Below, piece after piece: positions 1 through 8,697 of a stretch of 35,904 nt of DNA. The DNA lies in IMG/VR virus record IMGVR_UViG_3300008110_000328, positions 1 through 35,904 of that record; one strand, given 5' to 3'. This stretch comes from a virus. How positions within the stretch are numbered: the first letter of the stretch is position 1; each line of letters opens with the position of its first letter. The notes under the pieces are model-generated. The model had not been told where the DNA came from, did not search any database, and saw only the letters and a list, made by a program, of their open reading frames with translations. The position numbers were made by a program, and so were the translations under genes.

Positions 1-1761
1 ACCGTATGCCGAACCTGTTGTTGAATTTGCAATTCGTGAATTACCATTTACATCTAATTTAAATGTCCCTGTAAAAAGATTTGATCCGTTTGAAGTCGTT
101 CCAATACCAACATCTCCAGCTGATGTCACTCTCAATCTCTCTGTCGGATTGCCTCCATTAGGATTAGTAACTATTCTAAATCCTCCAGCAAGATTTCCAT
201 CAGTAGCGTTTTCTTTAAATCCTTGAATGCAAGCAAAATAATTATAACCTGCTGATGCACCTGACTTAGCCGCAAAAGCTATGCCCGGACCCACATTAGC
301 GCCAAAAGCATCAGTAGTTCTTAACATTACTATGCGAGAAGCATCTCCTAATGAAGCGCTTGCACCTTCCACTTCCAATTTGGCATATGAATAAGAAACG
401 CCAATACCAACATTCCCCTTGAGGTAAGTCATTCCAGTATTTGCCTCTGTCGAAAACAATAAATCAGAACCACTTGAATATATTTGAAATCTTGGCTCTG
501 ATCCCGATCCATAATTTGCCGCTGTTGGTATATGAACGGTAAATATTCTTGAAGATATTGCGTTTCCTCTACCAATAAAATAATAATTATTTGCCGGACT
601 ATCCGACGCCGCCGCTGCATTATCTGGAAATGCTAATCCTGCCCATTGTTGAGTATCAGTATTCTCTATTCTAATTACCCCTCTATAACTATTTGAAGTA
701 CCATTTCCTTTTACGTGAAGTGGAACTGATGGGGTTATTATTCCAACGCCAACATTACCTGTTGTAAAATTATATTGTGAAGCATAAAACTCAAGAGGAA
801 GGCCTCCAGTTCCAACATCAATCGCTTTAATATACTGTATATTACTAGTAGTTTGTAATACTAATGTTTTAGCCGCTGAATCTCTTAACCAAATTTCACC
901 AGAACTTCCTTGAACATGTAATTTTACTGATGGGCTTGTTGTTCCAATACCTACATTACCACTTCCATCTAGACGCATTCTTTCAACTAAGCTAGTGCCG
1001 TTAGACGTGTAAAATCCAAGCTGACCACTTGCTGGCATAGTTATTGCCGAGCCAAGAGCAGCGACGCTGCCCCCTCCCATAGTAAATGAAATGTGGCCAG
1101 CTGATGTAACTAAATCTCTTCCGAAACCTAATCTAGCATTTGACTCAGCTTGATAATAATGACCTCCAGATCCATTAGAATCTAATCTGAAATTGCCACT
1201 TGCTGCGCTCGCTACTTGAAATAAGGCTGATGGAGCGGTAGTACCAACACCAACATTACCACCAGAAGCGACAACCATTCTAGTATTAGCTCCTCCACTT
1301 AAAAATTCAATATTTCCACTGGCATCGCTGACATTGTAATTTGAAGCTATCGCTGACGTTGTTGCGTTACTACTATTTCTCCAAAAAATTCCGCCATTTG
1401 CTGAGCTATTAGTGGTTTGAAGAAAAACATTTGGTGGCGCTGTATTTAAACCAGCAATATGTAATTTTGCGCTAGAACTTGGATTAACTGTCCCAATTCC
1501 AAGTCTTGCTCCAAATTGCCCGACTATAACCCTATTATCTGAAAAAACTTCAAAAGCTGGTAAGCCAGATATGTCGTTTACCGACATTAAGCTGCCACTT
1601 AAACTGTCAGCGATACTGAAAAGCGAGCCGTTGGCACCATTCCAAGCGATTGTGCCATCAGCTAATACTTCCAGCTTAATTGTACCTGCGGAAGTACCTG
1701 TAAAATCAATTTTTGGGTTATTGCTTGTACCCCTATTTGGAGTTATTACGATGTCGGGCAT
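1..1761 (-). CDS. Phage tail fibre-like protein, C-terminus beyond the left edge
   Basis: An open frame starts at the ATG at 1761 (MPDIVITPNRG...) and stays open to the left end of the window, so at least 587 residues are encoded and the C-terminus is missing. The N-terminal 80 residues (KIDFTGTSAGTIKLEV, then SLFSIADSLSGSLMSVNDISGLP) match a head region I recall from many environmental phage fibre proteins. The rest is low-complexity Gly/Ser/Thr/Asn-rich sequence with at least five copies of the beta-rich unit GNVGIGTTSPS.KLHV.G. Such units build trimeric fibre shafts. It is the last gene of the minus-strand fibre block, 20 bp after the LamG gene. Role in host binding is inferred from family and context. 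Confidence 0.85.
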   Translation of the reverse strand, partial: MPDIVITPNRGTSNNPKIDFTGTSAGTIKLEVLADGTIAWNGANGSLFSIADSLSGSLMSVNDISGLPAFEVFSDNRVIVGQFGARLGIGTVNPSSSAKLHIAGLNTAPPNVFLQTTNSSANGGIFWRNSSNATTSAIASNYNVSDASGNIEFLSGGANTRMVVASGGNVGVGTTAPSALFQVASAASGNFRLDSNGSGGHYYQAESNARLGFGRDLVTSAGHISFTMGGGSVAALGSAITMPASGQLGFYTSNGTSLVERMRLDGSGNVGIGTTSPSVKLHVQGSSGEIWLRDSAAKTLVLQTTSNIQYIKAIDVGTGGLPLEFYASQYNFTTGNVGVGIITPSVPLHVKGNGTSNSYRGVIRIENTDTQQWAGLAFPDNAAAASDSPANNYYFIGRGNAISSRIFTVHIPTAANYGSGSEPRFQIYSSGSDLLFSTEANTGMTYLKGNVGIGVSYSYAKLEVEGASASLGDASRIVMLRTTDAFGANVGPGIAFAAKSGASAGYNYFACIQGFKENATDGNLAGGFRIVTNPNGGNPTERLRVTSAGDVGIGTTSNGSNLFTGTFKLDVNGNSRIANSTTGSAYG

Positions 1762-1779
1762 AATTTAAATTCTTTATAT

Positions 1780-1787
1780 ATTTACAC
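1780..1787 (-). promoter_or_regulatory. GTGTAAAT element before the left-edge fibre gene
   Basis: The minus strand reads GTGTAAATATATAAAG, with the start codon of the next gene 18 nt after the octamer. The TAA of the octamer is also the stop codon of the preceding LamG gene. It is one of about a dozen similar octamers found just before gene starts in this window. It resembles the T4-type late promoter TATAAATA with one change, but promoter activity is inferred. Confidence 0.4.
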
Positions 1788-3008
1788 GTTATAACGGCTT
1801 CTCTGAGAGTTAAAGTTTTTAAGAATTTCAGCGGCAGAAAGGGCGCGATTATACATAGAAATAGTTTCTATTTTACCATTAAAAAATCTTTGAGCTACGG
1901 ATGGACAACGCCTTCCAATAGAAAAAGTTCCATCCCAAGCTCCAATAGTAAATCCAGTTGTGGTAGAGTAATCTTGTTTTCCATTTAAATAAAGTTTTAC
2001 GGTGTTTGGGGTCACAACAATACTTCCATGATACCATTGATTATTATTTAAAGCTGTCGCTCCTGCAAAAGTGAAGTTATTAACATCTGCTATTTGAGTG
2101 ACGAATCCATATAAATATCCACTAGAAACTCCGAACCAATTATCGCAACCGTTTGCGTCTGTTCCAATAATTACAGTGTCTCCAGAAACTCCAGATGAAT
2201 TGAACCAAGCGCTTATAGTAAAACTATTGCCTAAAGTTATTGATGCAGTTGGTGCGTAATTGCTAGATCCATTAAAAGTAATTTCAGAAGAGGCGTTATA
2301 TCCAGCATTAGTTAAATCAATAGTTGAGCCTCCAACTAAATCAAGTAAACCTTGAGTGTTAGATCTTGTGCCAACTGTAAATTTCGTTGGCGCTACTTTG
2401 TATTCATATTGAAGCCCAGTAATATAAAATGCTTTATAAGGTGTTGTTGGAGTGTAGCTAGAAGCAGTGCTTATTCCAACGCATCCAACCCAACCGCCAA
2501 ATCTGCCTTCTATATTAGCACCAACATATAGCCAACCAGGAAAGCCGCTAACCGGAACACAGAATGCATTTCTATTACTAATCCCCCCGCCGTATGTGAT
2601 AGCTCTAGTAGAGAGATTAAAAGATATTTGGTTACCGCCATCTCCTAACATTCCAATTGTAAAATTAGTTATTGAATTTAAAGGCTTAATATAACAAGAT
2701 ATTGAATGCGCTCCTGATTCTCCACCTCCCCCCATTCTACTTAGATGGTGATATCCAGCAGTTCCACTTTCGGCGCATAATGTTGCCCCAAATCCTATTG
2801 GAGTAACTATTGAAGCGTCGTATGTTTTTGTAAATCTTGTAGGATCTGATGTCCACTCTCCATCAGACGAATAACCAGTTCCAGTATAATTTGAAACTTG
2901 TTGATTGAGGTTTGTTGTCGGCTCTCCAACATAACTTTTCGGCTCTTTTGCGTCAAAATAAAATACAAGACCGCTATTATTAGTTTGAATTGGGCCTTCT
3001 ATACTCAT
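1782..3008 (-). CDS. LamG-domain (concanavalin A-like) tail fibre protein
   Basis: 408 residues. The start (NNSGLVFYFDAKEPKSY) and the end (GKIETISMYNRALSAAEILK) are the two signature segments of phage LamG/concanavalin A-like jelly-roll proteins. The second half (about residues 230-400), containing FTISAWFNSSG, WYHGSIVVTPNTVKLYLNGK and the YNRALSAAEIL end, is one LamG domain. Residues 30-220 form a second beta-rich region without a motif I recognise. These domains usually bind glycans. The start codon overlaps the stop of the upstream LamG gene as ATGA, implying coupled translation. It is the third of three related genes in a row, probably alternative or combined receptor-binding tips. Confidence 0.8.
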   Translation of the reverse strand: MSIEGPIQTNNSGLVFYFDAKEPKSYVGEPTTNLNQQVSNYTGTGYSSDGEWTSDPTRFTKTYDASIVTPIGFGATLCAESGTAGYHHLSRMGGGGESGAHSISCYIKPLNSITNFTIGMLGDGGNQISFNLSTRAITYGGGISNRNAFCVPVSGFPGWLYVGANIEGRFGGWVGCVGISTASSYTPTTPYKAFYITGLQYEYKVAPTKFTVGTRSNTQGLLDLVGGSTIDLTNAGYNASSEITFNGSSNYAPTASITLGNSFTISAWFNSSGVSGDTVIIGTDANGCDNWFGVSSGYLYGFVTQIADVNNFTFAGATALNNNQWYHGSIVVTPNTVKLYLNGKQDYSTTTGFTIGAWDGTFSIGRRCPSVAQRFFNGKIETISMYNRALSAAEILKNFNSQRSRYNV

Positions 3009-3742
3009 AATCCAAACCTTGTTTTTAGTGTGTTAAAATTCTCCAATAATTCTGCATCGCTTAATACTCTATTATAGATACAATGATTGGATACATTTAC
3101 CGGAGCACAGTAGCCAGTATCTACACTAATAGACCCTAGTGTTACCCCACCCATCGAATTGATAGCAAGGTTTGTACTAGATTCTGATCTTAAAACTGTT
3201 AATGAGTTGCCAGTGTAATTAGTCATGGTCCCATTAAAAATTGAAACCGTGCAATTTGCTCTGGTCATAGGACCGGCAATTTTTCTCCATGCTACACCAA
3301 TCCATGTATTCAGAGGATATGTCTGTCCGGTTGTAAAAGTACTTTCACTCCAACTATCTATTGCAATTTGATTTGTATTATTGTAATTCCAATTACAAAT
3401 TCCTTGACCAACTCCCCCAGCATTCGATCCACCAATACCCCAAAACCCCTTGAGTGAAAAATTATTGGTTCTATAATAAAACCCCATTACTGTGAGGTTT
3501 GGATTTCCTTGCAATATTGTTGGAGTTGGCGTACTAGAAGATAAGTCATTTACACCATCAAACACAATACTTCCTTGGTTTGCGGCATTGAATGTTGGTC
3601 CATTTGTTAATGCTCCATTATATCCATTGCCGCTTAAATCACTCCAAGTTGTTCCGCTACCCGAATAACTTCTAGGATTCGCGGCATCCAAATACAAAAC
3701 TAGTCCATCATTCACTATCTTTGGCCCATTATTATAACTCAT
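3005..3742 (-). CDS. LamG-domain tail fibre protein, single domain
   Basis: 245 residues, essentially one LamG/concanavalin A-like domain. It opens with PKIVNDGLVLYLDAANPRSY, continues with WSDLSGNGYNGALTNGPTFN and SIVFDGVNDL, and closes with CIYNRVLSDAELLENFNTLK. Many environmental phages carry this compact form next to longer versions. Its stop abuts the ATG of the next LamG gene (ATGA overlap), and its own ATG directly follows the stop of the upstream LamG gene (TAAATG). The three genes are therefore a tightly coupled set. Glycan binding is the family role, not shown here. Confidence 0.8.
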   Translation of the reverse strand: MSYNNGPKIVNDGLVLYLDAANPRSYSGSGTTWSDLSGNGYNGALTNGPTFNAANQGSIVFDGVNDLSSSTPTPTILQGNPNLTVMGFYYRTNNFSLKGFWGIGGSNAGGVGQGICNWNYNNTNQIAIDSWSESTFTTGQTYPLNTWIGVAWRKIAGPMTRANCTVSIFNGTMTNYTGNSLTVLRSESSTNLAINSMGGVTLGSISVDTGYCAPVNVSNHCIYNRVLSDAELLENFNTLKTRFGL

Positions 3743-4999
3743 TTATAATCCAAAGCGTCCTTTCACCGCATTATAATTTTGAAGAACTTCTGCGGCAGAT
3801 AATGCTCTATTATACACTGTCGTTTGCCCAATTTGGCCATTGAACCAGTTACCGCCAGTATAACCAATTAAATAGGGATTTGAAGTATTATAAGAAAATG
3901 TTCCTGCTGATAAAGCCGCTGTGGTGTTGGCGACACCGTTAAAATAACTTCTTATTGCATCTCCAGTTTTAAATGTAAAAACAACATTAGTGAATACAGA
4001 TGTAGATATAGCATAATTAGTATTGCATCTTACTTCTGACCCATTCGGGTAATGAAGCGCTCTTATTAAAGATCCTCCAGTTTCCAAAAAAATTAATGGT
4101 CCGCCAGTGTATGGGCTTTGACCGAATAAAATATTCCATCCAGCTGTATTAGTTATGGCTTTTATCCACATACTTATGGTCATTTCTGTGGATGGGCGCA
4201 GTGATGCGACATTCGGTATTGAAAAATAATCATCTACTCCATCAAATAAAAAATAATTATTTTTTGAACCAAAAAGCGGCAAACCAAAATTTAAATGCGC
4301 AACTTGAGATGGGTTTGTGGTGTAATTTTCATAGGCCCAACCATAGTAATTTCCAGCCCCAAGTCCGGGCTTGCCTATTAATATCCATTCTGGCGCAGCA
4401 ATATAATCTGAATCGATATATCCAGCAGGCTTTCCCAAATCAGTTAAAATGTCTCTTACTGCTTGACTGTATCTATCTGCTCTATGACTTCCTATCACTA
4501 CAAATGAAACATCTGGATATTTTGTTTTTATATTATTGTAATCAGTAACGAATTTTGCTAGTTCAGCTGCGTATCCAGTTTCCGCACCAGTATAATTGTC
4601 ATAGCAGTGGCCAGATAAACGCGCTCCATTAAATTCACCTTCGATCCAAGCGCTAGTTGCATTATTCCAAGCGTATAAATGAAGCGCTCTGCTTGCGTCA
4701 TATGTTTTAGTTCCAGTACGAACATTAAAACCTGGTGTAATTCCATGTCTTCCAGCAGCATCTCCACCATAATTTCCTTCAGGATAATCTATTGCAAAAG
4801 CTGTATAGTAGGTTAAATTGCCTAACCTTACGCCGCCAAAATCACTTATAACATCTGACGGCGAAACCATATTCTTAACCAATTGCGGAGCGCCGTTGAA
4901 TCCTCCGCACCCAAGTGCAGATATTCCGTTACGGCTTGCGGCGTCTAAACAAAATACTAACCCATCTGTCACAATCTTGGGCGAATAATAAGTTGCCAT
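3743..4999 (-). CDS. LamG fibre protein with an inserted ILEI/PANDER-like domain
   Basis: 418 residues. The first 20 residues (PKIVTDGLVFCLDAASRNG) and the last 160 (YFLFDGVDDYF... to YNRALSAAEVLQNYNAVKGR) form the LamG jelly roll. Between them, about residues 90-230, lies a different domain: ALHLYAWNNATSAWIEGEFN, then FVTDYNNIKTKYPDVSFVVI, GSHRADRYSQAVRDILTDLG and PEWILIGKPGLGAG. The order (smooth strand, D-Y-N helix, VVIGSH, Q-A-V-R-x-I-L helix, W-x-LIGKPG) resembles the ILEI/FAM3 (PANDER) fold known from vertebrate cytokine-like proteins and some phage fibres. The LamG call is firm; the ILEI assignment is from memory. Confidence 0.75.
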   Translation of the reverse strand: MATYYSPKIVTDGLVFCLDAASRNGISALGCGGFNGAPQLVKNMVSPSDVISDFGGVRLGNLTYYTAFAIDYPEGNYGGDAAGRHGITPGFNVRTGTKTYDASRALHLYAWNNATSAWIEGEFNGARLSGHCYDNYTGAETGYAAELAKFVTDYNNIKTKYPDVSFVVIGSHRADRYSQAVRDILTDLGKPAGYIDSDYIAAPEWILIGKPGLGAGNYYGWAYENYTTNPSQVAHLNFGLPLFGSKNNYFLFDGVDDYFSIPNVASLRPSTEMTISMWIKAITNTAGWNILFGQSPYTGGPLIFLETGGSLIRALHYPNGSEVRCNTNYAISTSVFTNVVFTFKTGDAIRSYFNGVANTTAALSAGTFSYNTSNPYLIGYTGGNWFNGQIGQTTVYNRALSAAEVLQNYNAVKGRFGL

Positions 5000-5001
5000 T
5001 G

Positions 5002-8000
5002 TTATGCATCTATTTCAACTTGGAGCTTCTCAACATCTGCGCGTTCAGCCAAGATATAGAAGAAGCAATTGATACTCTTCGCTAGCAAGTTCTCGTTAGC
5101 GATATAAACTTTATTATCTTCAATCTTCTCAACGTAAAGTTTTTGGTGTGAACCAATTGGAGTGAGTTGAACAGAAATAGAATCTGGATCAACAAGCTTT
5201 GTCCAGTAATCGGGCAGTTCAATTACTTTTGAAGTTGTTTTGCCTCGAACATAAACGCCATTTTCTGGACCTTCGAGTGAGCCGTAGCGAAGTTTTTTGC
5301 CTTCTTTGGTGGGGTGCTTGATTACGAAGCTCTTAGTTGTTGCGGCGAATGAGCCGTTGACTTCAAGTTTGTATGATGGACCAGTTACTCCAATTCCAAC
5401 ATTACCGCCGGTAGTAATTGTAAAATAATTTGTTGGCCATGCAACTGGAGAAGCATTTGACGCAGCATAACCAATTCCAAAATTATCATTTGTTCCCCAT
5501 CCAGAAGTTACTTGACCTACGCGCCATTGGTGTGCAGCTTGCGCTGATCTGAATAAAATCGTCGGTCGATCAGTGTCGCCAGCGGTGTTAACTCTAAATT
5601 CCGCAACCACACCGAAGCTATGACTACCCCGAGTTTGAATAAAGCTTGCAGTTGGAAAAAATGTTCCAGACGTTGAATCATTAACGAATCTAACTAAACC
5701 TACGTCTTGAACTGAATTACCGGAGATATCTAATTTTGCCGAAGGACTCGTTGTCCCGATGCCGACGTTACCATCTAATCTTGTTTTGCCCGCATTCCAT
5801 AAACCATATGAATTTGTAATCGTCTGGTTGGTTCCAGCAATGACACCACCAGCAATATAAACTGTGGCGGCGTCAGTAGTTGTTACGCCAGTATTTGTTG
5901 CCGCAAGAGTGCTTTGAGCAAAAGAATGGATTGCAGCTGAAACAACTGTTCCAGAAGCCGTAGTTGAATTATTTGTAACTGTTCTTCCTCTGAATGCTGT
6001 ATTAATACCATCAACACCCCAGGCACTATAAGAATAATTATATGGCTGAGTAATAAATTGACCGCCCAAAGTCAAGGTCATTACTTGAGTTGCATTAGTT
6101 GGATCATTTCCAGCGCCAGTTGTTCCTATCCACCAATAATGCTGACCAGAAACGTTGTTGCAAATAAATGGGGCCGCAATTGTCATGCGGTTTTGCATTG
6201 CTGCGTTATTATTTGTAAATCCTGTACCGTATACAACTATACTTCCTTCGTAACTTCCATTACTTACTGCCAATCTTGAATAAGCCGAGTTCGCAGCATT
6301 AGAATTTGTTACTCGTATAAACTGATCTATATTAGTAGAAGTAGATGACGTAATATGGCCAGTCGCCAAAATATTTCCATTTACTTCTAGTTTTTGACCA
6401 GGCGAAGTTGTTCCGATACCAACATTACCAGCGCCAGTAAGGACAAATGCTGGATTAGTAGTGCTAAATCCTCTTGCAAATATTCCAAGATCTCCATTAG
6501 CATTTTGAGCATTCGCTAATAAATGTTGAATTGTAAATTTTGATTGGTAATCCGTATCTCCTGTAAGCCATGCTCTAAAACGGATTCCACTTCTTGGAGT
6601 ATCAATGGCCCAACCATCATTTGCAGACGGAGTGCTTGCAGCGCTAAATGTTTTTGCATTTATTGCAAGACCGACTCTTCCGTATGAGTCTGTGTTATTC
6701 TGTAGTATCAGATATTTCGACGAATCAAACTCTGTACCCGTAAAGAATGTAGCATCCGATCCATATCCAAATGCCATTCCTCCATTAACTTGCAGTTTTG
6801 TACCTGGAGCCGATGTTCCAATACCAACATTACCATCGTGCTGAATCCTCAATCTTTCAGTTAAAATTGCATTTGTTCCAGCATCAGCAGTAAAGAATTG
6901 AAATCCAGCAGTACCAGTAGTTCCCCCAGTATACTGAAACAATCCAACTTTTCTTGAAGCGTGGTCTCCTGTTACAGTTGATGATCCGCTTATTATAGTT
7001 CCGCTCGAATTAGCGGTAACTGTTCCATTGAAAGATATGTATCCACCAGCGCCATCTGGTTGAGCGCTAAATCTTGTTGATCCTACTGTTGCGCTTCCAT
7101 TATTCACTAATGCCAGTTGAACTGGCAAATATCCAGTTGCTGCTATGGCATTAATAGTTCCTGCACTAAAGTTGCCAGACGCATCGCGGAGAACAATTGT
7201 GCTAGCAGTATTTGCATTTGTTGCATTCGAAGTAACAGTAAACGTTGCTGCACCAGAATTATTATAAGTGGCAGAACCGGAAAGTCCTGCACCAGAATTC
7301 GTGTTAAGCGTAAGAGTATTAGCTAAAGTACCCGAGATATTTCCGCCGACTCCTAAATTGCTACTGATGTGGCGACCTTGGGCAGCTGTCACCAAGTTCA
7401 GCATCAATGAAACATTTGCCGACGTTCCAGAAACATCTGTTCCGGTAGAATCTTTTATTGCAAAAACTGAATCACCTACAGTTAATGCTGTAGTGCTGGC
7501 ACTAGCAGTTGATGGTGTTTTTACATAATATGTTTTACCGCCACGAACATATAACACAACATCCGTGCAATTTTGAGTTCCGCGATAAAATCCTAAGTAT
7601 GATCTTTCAGCAGCATCATACATATTATGAAATATATCATAAAATGCTGGCAGATCAGTCCATCCGCTACCGCGTACTTTTCCTAAAACTGAATGATGAT
7701 TATATGCATCGCCACCCCCAAAACTGTCCATTAGCACCTCAATGGTGTGAATTCCACCAGCTCCTAATGGAGTTCCCGTAAGCCTTATTGGGAAAAACTG
7801 CGTATTAGACTGCGCGCTTAAATTGAATGTGTATTCCTTAGTGATATGTCCGACTGTACCACCTTGCGTAAGTGTGGTAGTACTTACGTTTGAAGCGGTA
7901 ATTGTACCCGCGCTAAAGTTGCCAGAACCATCTCTAGCTACGATTGTGCTCGCCGTATTTGCTGACGTAGCATTCGAAGTAACTGTAAATGTGGTATTGC

Positions 8001-8697
8001 CACTCTGATTTGCGGTGAATGACGCTGATCCACTTAAACCTGTGCCAGATACAGCAAGGGTCAGTGCGCCGTTATTAATACCAATTTCAGACGTTGTCCA
8101 AGTAACATCCGCAGATCCATTGACTGACTTACCAGTAGATCCTATAGTGAGTGTGCGTGCAGTCTGCCATGTTGTAGCAGTGCCAGCGTTACCGCTTATT
8201 GTAGTTTGGTCGCCAGTATTTGTCCCAGATATAGATCCATTATTCGCAACTGTTAAAGTGGTAGTGGCATTTGTAAATGTGATCGTACCACTGTTAGTTC
8301 CAATTGTAAGAGTTCGACCAGCGTTATTAACACCAGTGCCGCCATAGTTAGAAGCAATAATGCCAGCGGTCCATGTTCCAGTAGTAACTGTTCCGAGAGT
8401 AATGATGCTAGCTGATCCAGCTGTAGGAGATGCACCGATTTCACCCAGCGTCCATGCAACATCCGCAGATCCATTTACTGATTTGCCAGTCGATCCGATA
8501 GTTAATGTGCGTGCTGTTTGCCAAGTCGCAGCGGTCGATGCGTTTCCAGTAACATTACCGATCAAGTTTCCACGGAAATTAGATGCCTGAATATCGCCTT
8601 GAGTTCCGCTGAATACCTCGCTTGTATTTGTTGCATCTGGAATAAAGGTAAAGTACCCAGTGCTGTCATCGAATCCAAAGAATCCTAATGGGATCAT
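5002..8697 (-). CDS. Long tail fibre protein, C-terminal part with chaperone-like tip domain; probably the 3' half of a broken gene
   Basis: About 1,231 residues from the ATG at 8697 (TTG at 8700 is in frame). It begins with LGFFGFDDSTGYFTFIPDAT, a segment that in the families I remember is internal, not N-terminal. There is no Shine-Dalgarno sequence before the ATG. Near the N-terminus TWQTARTLTIGSTGKSVNGS occurs twice, and four GNVGIGTTSP-type units follow. The last 110 residues (FVIKHPTKEGKKLRYGSLEG, VYVRGKT, VIELPDYWTKLVDPDSISVQ, FYILAERADVEKLQVE) are a conserved C-terminal fibre domain common in marine and freshwater phages. It overlaps the upstream fibre frame by about 32 nt and is best read as its continuation after a +1 shift. 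Confidence 0.8.
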   Translation of the reverse strand: MIPLGFFGFDDSTGYFTFIPDATNTSEVFSGTQGDIQASNFRGNLIGNVTGNASTAATWQTARTLTIGSTGKSVNGSADVAWTLGEIGASPTAGSASIITLGTVTTGTWTAGIIASNYGGTGVNNAGRTLTIGTNSGTITFTNATTTLTVANNGSISGTNTGDQTTISGNAGTATTWQTARTLTIGSTGKSVNGSADVTWTTSEIGINNGALTLAVSGTGLSGSASFTANQSGNTTFTVTSNATSANTASTIVARDGSGNFSAGTITASNVSTTTLTQGGTVGHITKEYTFNLSAQSNTQFFPIRLTGTPLGAGGIHTIEVLMDSFGGGDAYNHHSVLGKVRGSGWTDLPAFYDIFHNMYDAAERSYLGFYRGTQNCTDVVLYVRGGKTYYVKTPSTASASTTALTVGDSVFAIKDSTGTDVSGTSANVSLMLNLVTAAQGRHISSNLGVGGNISGTLANTLTLNTNSGAGLSGSATYNNSGAATFTVTSNATNANTASTIVLRDASGNFSAGTINAIAATGYLPVQLALVNNGSATVGSTRFSAQPDGAGGYISFNGTVTANSSGTIISGSSTVTGDHASRKVGLFQYTGGTTGTAGFQFFTADAGTNAILTERLRIQHDGNVGIGTSAPGTKLQVNGGMAFGYGSDATFFTGTEFDSSKYLILQNNTDSYGRVGLAINAKTFSAASTPSANDGWAIDTPRSGIRFRAWLTGDTDYQSKFTIQHLLANAQNANGDLGIFARGFSTTNPAFVLTGAGNVGIGTTSPGQKLEVNGNILATGHITSSTSTNIDQFIRVTNSNAANSAYSRLAVSNGSYEGSIVVYGTGFTNNNAAMQNRMTIAAPFICNNVSGQHYWWIGTTGAGNDPTNATQVMTLTLGGQFITQPYNYSYSAWGVDGINTAFRGRTVTNNSTTASGTVVSAAIHSFAQSTLAATNTGVTTTDAATVYIAGGVIAGTNQTITNSYGLWNAGKTRLDGNVGIGTTSPSAKLDISGNSVQDVGLVRFVNDSTSGTFFPTASFIQTRGSHSFGVVAEFRVNTAGDTDRPTILFRSAQAAHQWRVGQVTSGWGTNDNFGIGYAASNASPVAWPTNYFTITTGGNVGIGVTGPSYKLEVNGSFAATTKSFVIKHPTKEGKKLRYGSLEGPENGVYVRGKTTSKVIELPDYWTKLVDPDSISVQLTPIGSHQKLYVEKIEDNKVYIANENLLAKSINCFFYILAERADVEKLQVEIDA

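Noticed and set aside
6058-8590. Several plus-strand frames opposite the fibre genes
   Set aside because: They are antisense shadows of repeat-rich minus-strand genes with no start signals or recognisable products.
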